A DNA stretch of 9,156 nt. Source: Saprospiraceae bacterium UBA7328. GTDB lineage: Bacteria; Bacteroidota; Bacteroidia; Chitinophagales; Saprospiraceae. Shown here in pieces: positions 7,460 to 9,156 of this stretch. The stretch spans positions 1-9,156 of the forward strand of contig DKPS01000196.1 of NCBI GenBank assembly GCA_002471345.1. Direction: 5' to 3'. Position 1 is the first letter of the stretch, and each line of letters begins with the position of its first letter. A model generated the notes under the pieces. That model was not told the origin of the DNA and searched no databases. It worked only from the letters and a program-made list of their open reading frames with translations. The translations under genes were made by a program, and so were the position numbers.

Positions 7460-7571
7460 GAGGCAGCGTATTTAATTAATATGATTGGTTTAGATTATAA
7501 TCAATAAACAAAATATGAAAAGTTTACGTTATTTGAAATTATCTTGGTTTGAAGGATTACTATTAAATAAT
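7460..7571. other. AT-rich spacer with palindrome GATTATAATC
   Basis: This spacer separates two minus-strand genes. It contains a perfect 10-base palindrome at 7493-7502, about 35 bases upstream of the amber-interrupted gene, where an operator could sit. No convincing promoter consensus or T-run terminator is seen. An inverted repeat GATTA/TAATC lies at the stop of the upstream gene, near 7555-7572, but without a U-tract. Confidence 0.35.
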
Positions 7572-8288
7572 CTAGCCCTCATCAAGTACAACAGAAATTT
7601 CTTTTTCGAGCTCATTTAAACTTTTCCTATATAAATCCAAAAACATTAGTTTGATACCCAGATACCTTCTTATCATTATTAGTTTGGCTTTAAATTTTTC
7701 ATCATTTTGAATAGCTTCATCAAGGATTCTGAGATAAGTATCAAAATCGACATCCGAATCATCCGTTGCTAAGATAAATTTTGGATGATTTGTTGACAAA
7801 AAAGGCAAAAAACTTTGTTTCAGCTGTTTTTCATATTCAACGGTCGTCTCAACATAGGAAAAAGAGGTATTGTGAAGTCTGCTTAATATTTCCTTGATTT
7901 TTTCTGAATTCACATATCTTAAATCTCCCGAGTTTATTATTGAATAATATCTATTCATTGGTGGATCAAAAACTCTATAGATTAAAAAGAAGGTCTCAAT
8001 TCTATTTTTGCTTTGCGTTAAGCTTAAGATAGAATCAAAATCCAAAACTCCATTTCGAGGATAGAGGAATTGGTCGAGTAGGCTTATATCTTTCTGCCAA
8101 GTAGCTTCTCTCTCTTCACAATATTCTTTAATTTCATAAACCTCTCTTTGTAGACTAGATAATACATTAATACGTGCTTTTTCATCTTGAATGTCAATAG
8201 ATTTTTCATTGAGCCAGAATGAAACAGTAATACTGAATACAATCACAATGAAATCTAATAAATACTTTATAAAATGATTTTTTTTCAC
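7572..8288 (-). CDS. Membrane-anchored helical protein with single N-terminal helix, unknown function
   Basis: The 238-residue protein begins with basic residues and one membrane helix at about 8-26 (YLLDFIVIVFSITVSFWL), followed by NEKSIDIQDEKARINVLSSL and a mostly helical, charged body of about 210 residues that may form coiled coils. This layout matches from memory a group of uncharacterised Bacteroidota proteins (DUF6090-like: N-terminal anchor, then LNxW-type motif and long helices). The assignment is by architecture only. No catalytic motif is visible. The start is GTG at 8288-8286; it is the only plausible one, because the frame is closed by TAA eight codons further up and no ATG lies in frame between. 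The stop is TAG. It is divergent from the winged-helix gene at 8544, with a perfect inverted repeat between them. Confidence 0.75.
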   Translation of the reverse strand: MKKNHFIKYLLDFIVIVFSITVSFWLNEKSIDIQDEKARINVLSSLQREVYEIKEYCEEREATWQKDISLLDQFLYPRNGVLDFDSILSLTQSKNRIETFFLIYRVFDPPMNRYYSIINSGDLRYVNSEKIKEILSRLHNTSFSYVETTVEYEKQLKQSFLPFLSTNHPKFILATDDSDVDFDTYLRILDEAIQNDEKFKAKLIMIRRYLGIKLMFLDLYRKSLNELEKEISVVLDEG

Positions 8289-8330
8289 CGACTCTACATT
8301 AACGAGATTCGCTTAGCTACAATCTATCAA

Positions 8331-8357
8331 CAAGTTATGAAATATTCACATAACTTG
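8331..8357. repeat. Perfect inverted repeat CAAGTTATG-N9-CATAACTTG
   Basis: Two 9-base arms match perfectly around a 9-base AT-rich centre, in the 255-base divergent region between the genes at 8288 (-) and 8544 (+). There is no T-run on either side, so it is not a terminator. The spacing of the arms, about two helical turns from start to end, suits a dimeric regulator, so an operator controlling one or both genes is the likeliest reading. The rest of the spacer shows no further gene. Confidence 0.5.
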
Positions 8358-8520
8358 AGATCATATACGTTTGAACGGTTGGGGTTAATTATCATATTAA
8401 GTGGTAAAAGTAAAAGGGAAACTCACTACATACCATGGGATAGGTAAATAATACAGAATCAAAATAGGTTTTTATCCTTACCAAATACTTTACAAAACAA
8501 CCCTCCTCCTACCTCCTCTG

Positions 8521-8534
8521 TAACTTTGTAAGGA
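8521..8534 (+). promoter_or_regulatory. TAACTTTG -7-like element and AAGGA ribosome site
   Basis: TAACTTTG (8521-8528) is an exact match to the Bacteroidota -7 consensus TAnnTTTG. AAGGA (8530-8534) lies nine bases before the ATG at 8544 and could be a Shine-Dalgarno site. No TTTG is present 19-20 bases upstream. Instead there is a pyrimidine tract with repeated CCTCC (8501-8519). The two elements almost overlap, and transcription from this -7 element would begin after AAGGA, so they probably cannot both be used. Confidence 0.35.
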
Positions 8535-8543
8535 ACAAATTAC

Positions 8544-9020
8544 ATGAGATTAGATACCCTTAAATGGAATGATCATACCTTCAAACAGCTATCCAAAGAA
8601 GCCAAATTAATCTACTGTTTCCTAGAAGCACATTGCAGTACTGCTGGCTTTCTTCAAGCAGATGAATCGGACATCGCTAATGGCATTGGACTTAAGCGTA
8701 GAACGGGTCTTAATCCTTTTGGTAATGTGGTAATTCTCGCTCTTAAAGAACTAGAGGATTCAAGCTTTATCACTCAAGGAGATTATGACTTTATCTTAGT
8801 CAAAGGGACACACAAAAAGCGAGCGTATGGTAAGCTGAAAGTGAGTGATAAGGCTAAGGACTGCTACAGAGTGGGAGTACTTAAATCTGGCATGCATACA
8901 GCCGTTTTAAAGGAGATTAATAGCACTTGTGAGTGTTTCTCTAAGGAGGTGATATTGGAGGAGTTTGAGGCTTATTTTGAGGTATTAGAAAGGGAAGTAT
9001 TTCATGAGGTATTGAGGTGA
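8544..9020 (+). CDS. Winged-helix-like protein resembling N-terminus of replication initiators
   Basis: The 158-residue protein opens with WNDHTFKQLSKEAKLIYCFL (8-27) and then CSTAGFLQADESDIANGIGL (31-50). The first part resembles the pattern of an aromatic-rich start, then LSxEAKLLYxxL, then a residue pair before AGxxxxD, found at the N-terminus of phage and plasmid replication proteins of the DnaD/replisome-organiser type. That region is a DNA-binding winged helix, and LALKELEDSSFI (65-76) and YDFILVKG (81-88) fit its last helix and wing. The second half is helical and acidic (EFEAYFEVLEREVFHEVL) and does not match a full initiator, which is usually longer. It is a single gene with its own terminator. 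A role as a regulator or as a remnant initiator from a mobile element is inference. Confidence 0.65.
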   Translation: MRLDTLKWNDHTFKQLSKEAKLIYCFLEAHCSTAGFLQADESDIANGIGLKRRTGLNPFGNVVILALKELEDSSFITQGDYDFILVKGTHKKRAYGKLKVSDKAKDCYRVGVLKSGMHTAVLKEINSTCECFSKEVILEEFEAYFEVLEREVFHEVLR

Positions 9021-9040
9021 TGAGATCCTTGATTTAAGAT

Positions 9041-9063
9041 ATGGGCATAAAAAGAATGTCCAT
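9041..9063 (+). repeat. Hairpin 1 downstream of the winged-helix gene
   Basis: ATGGGCAT (9041-9048) pairs with ATGTCCAT (9056-9063) over 8 bp with one G-U pair, around a seven-base A-rich loop. GAT (9038-9040) and ATC (9067-9069) can extend it past a bulge. It begins about 20 bases after the stop codon. Confidence 0.45.
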
Positions 9064-9071
9064 AGTATCAT

Positions 9072-9105
9072 ATTCAACAAGAGATTTTGGTCAAGACTGT
9101 TGAAT
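9072..9105 (+). repeat. Hairpin 2 downstream of the winged-helix gene
   Basis: ATTCAACA (9072-9079) and TGTTGAAT (9098-9105) form a perfect 8-bp stem around an 18-base loop. It follows hairpin 1 by eight bases and precedes the terminator hairpin by 16. With no T-run of its own it is not a terminator. Confidence 0.45.
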
Positions 9106-9121
9106 GAAAATTTGTGTATTG

Positions 9122-9156
9122 ACTCCTAGGGTGTGGTGACTCTAGGAGTTTTTTTT
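9122..9156 (+). terminator. Strong intrinsic terminator at the right edge
   Basis: ACTCCTAGGGT (9122-9132) pairs with ACTCTAGGAGT (9139-9149) over 11 bp with a single G-U pair, leaving the hexaloop GTGGTG. A run of at least eight T begins at 9149 and continues to the window end. It should end transcription from the winged-helix gene or from any RNA starting in the 9021-9121 stretch. Confidence 0.85.

Noticed and set aside
7515..7619. 34-residue plus-strand frame starting MKSLRYLKLSWFEG
   Set aside because: It is short and overlaps the 3' end of the minus-strand gene at 7572 over much of its length; no promoter or ribosome site supports it.

Overview
The window is AT-rich by eye and looks like chromosomal DNA from a Bacteroidota bacterium, most likely of the Saprospiria/Saprospiraceae type. 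The main evidence is the large left-hand gene. It encodes a secreted protein with HYR-like/Ig-like, cysteine-rich modules, a carboxypeptidase-regulatory-like module, a dockerin-like repeat pair and a C-terminal type IX secretion (T9SS) sorting domain, a combination I recall from Saprospiraceae. Possible promoters also fit the Bacteroidota pattern (TTTG, about 19 bases, TAnnTTTG). The family and taxon statements come from memory of such proteins, not from a search.

Layout. Bases 1-5070 (+) hold the 3' part of the giant T9SS cargo gene, open at the left edge, so its signal peptide lies outside the window. A convergent EamA/DMT-type ten-helix transporter (5084-5956, -) ends only 13 bases away. 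A 423-base stretch (5957-6379) has no intact gene. It holds one reading frame broken by stops (5999-6307, +) that may be a decayed gene, and a 15-base palindrome. Next come two small membrane proteins on the + strand (6380-6814 and 6937-7161). The first appears to have a frameshifted or recombined C-terminus: a coding-looking tail lies in another frame to 6863. A small gene of a Bacteroidota-type conserved hypothetical family lies at 7163-7459 (-). It is interrupted by one in-frame amber codon and is convergent, nearly touching the 6937-7161 gene. A 12-base direct repeat (6859-6870 and 7157-7168) spanning both stop codons, with further similarity on either side, suggests that this convergent gene end was once duplicated.

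The right part has a divergent pair. A membrane-anchored, probably coiled-coil protein with a GTG start (7572-8288, -) faces a short winged-helix-like protein (8544-9020, +) that resembles the N-terminal part of phage or plasmid replication initiators. A perfect 9-bp inverted repeat (8331-8357) lies between them. Downstream of the + gene are three consecutive hairpins, the last a strong intrinsic terminator reaching the window edge.

The genes do not form an obvious single pathway. The left half is a surface-protein locus beside a housekeeping-type transporter. The middle and right parts look like a rearranged accessory patch of small membrane and hypothetical proteins with decay marks. I do not see a CRISPR array, tRNA, rRNA, transposase or recognisable defence operon. 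The most unusual features are the amber-interrupted gene, the duplicated convergent gene end, and the orphan winged-helix gene with its palindrome and three-hairpin tail.
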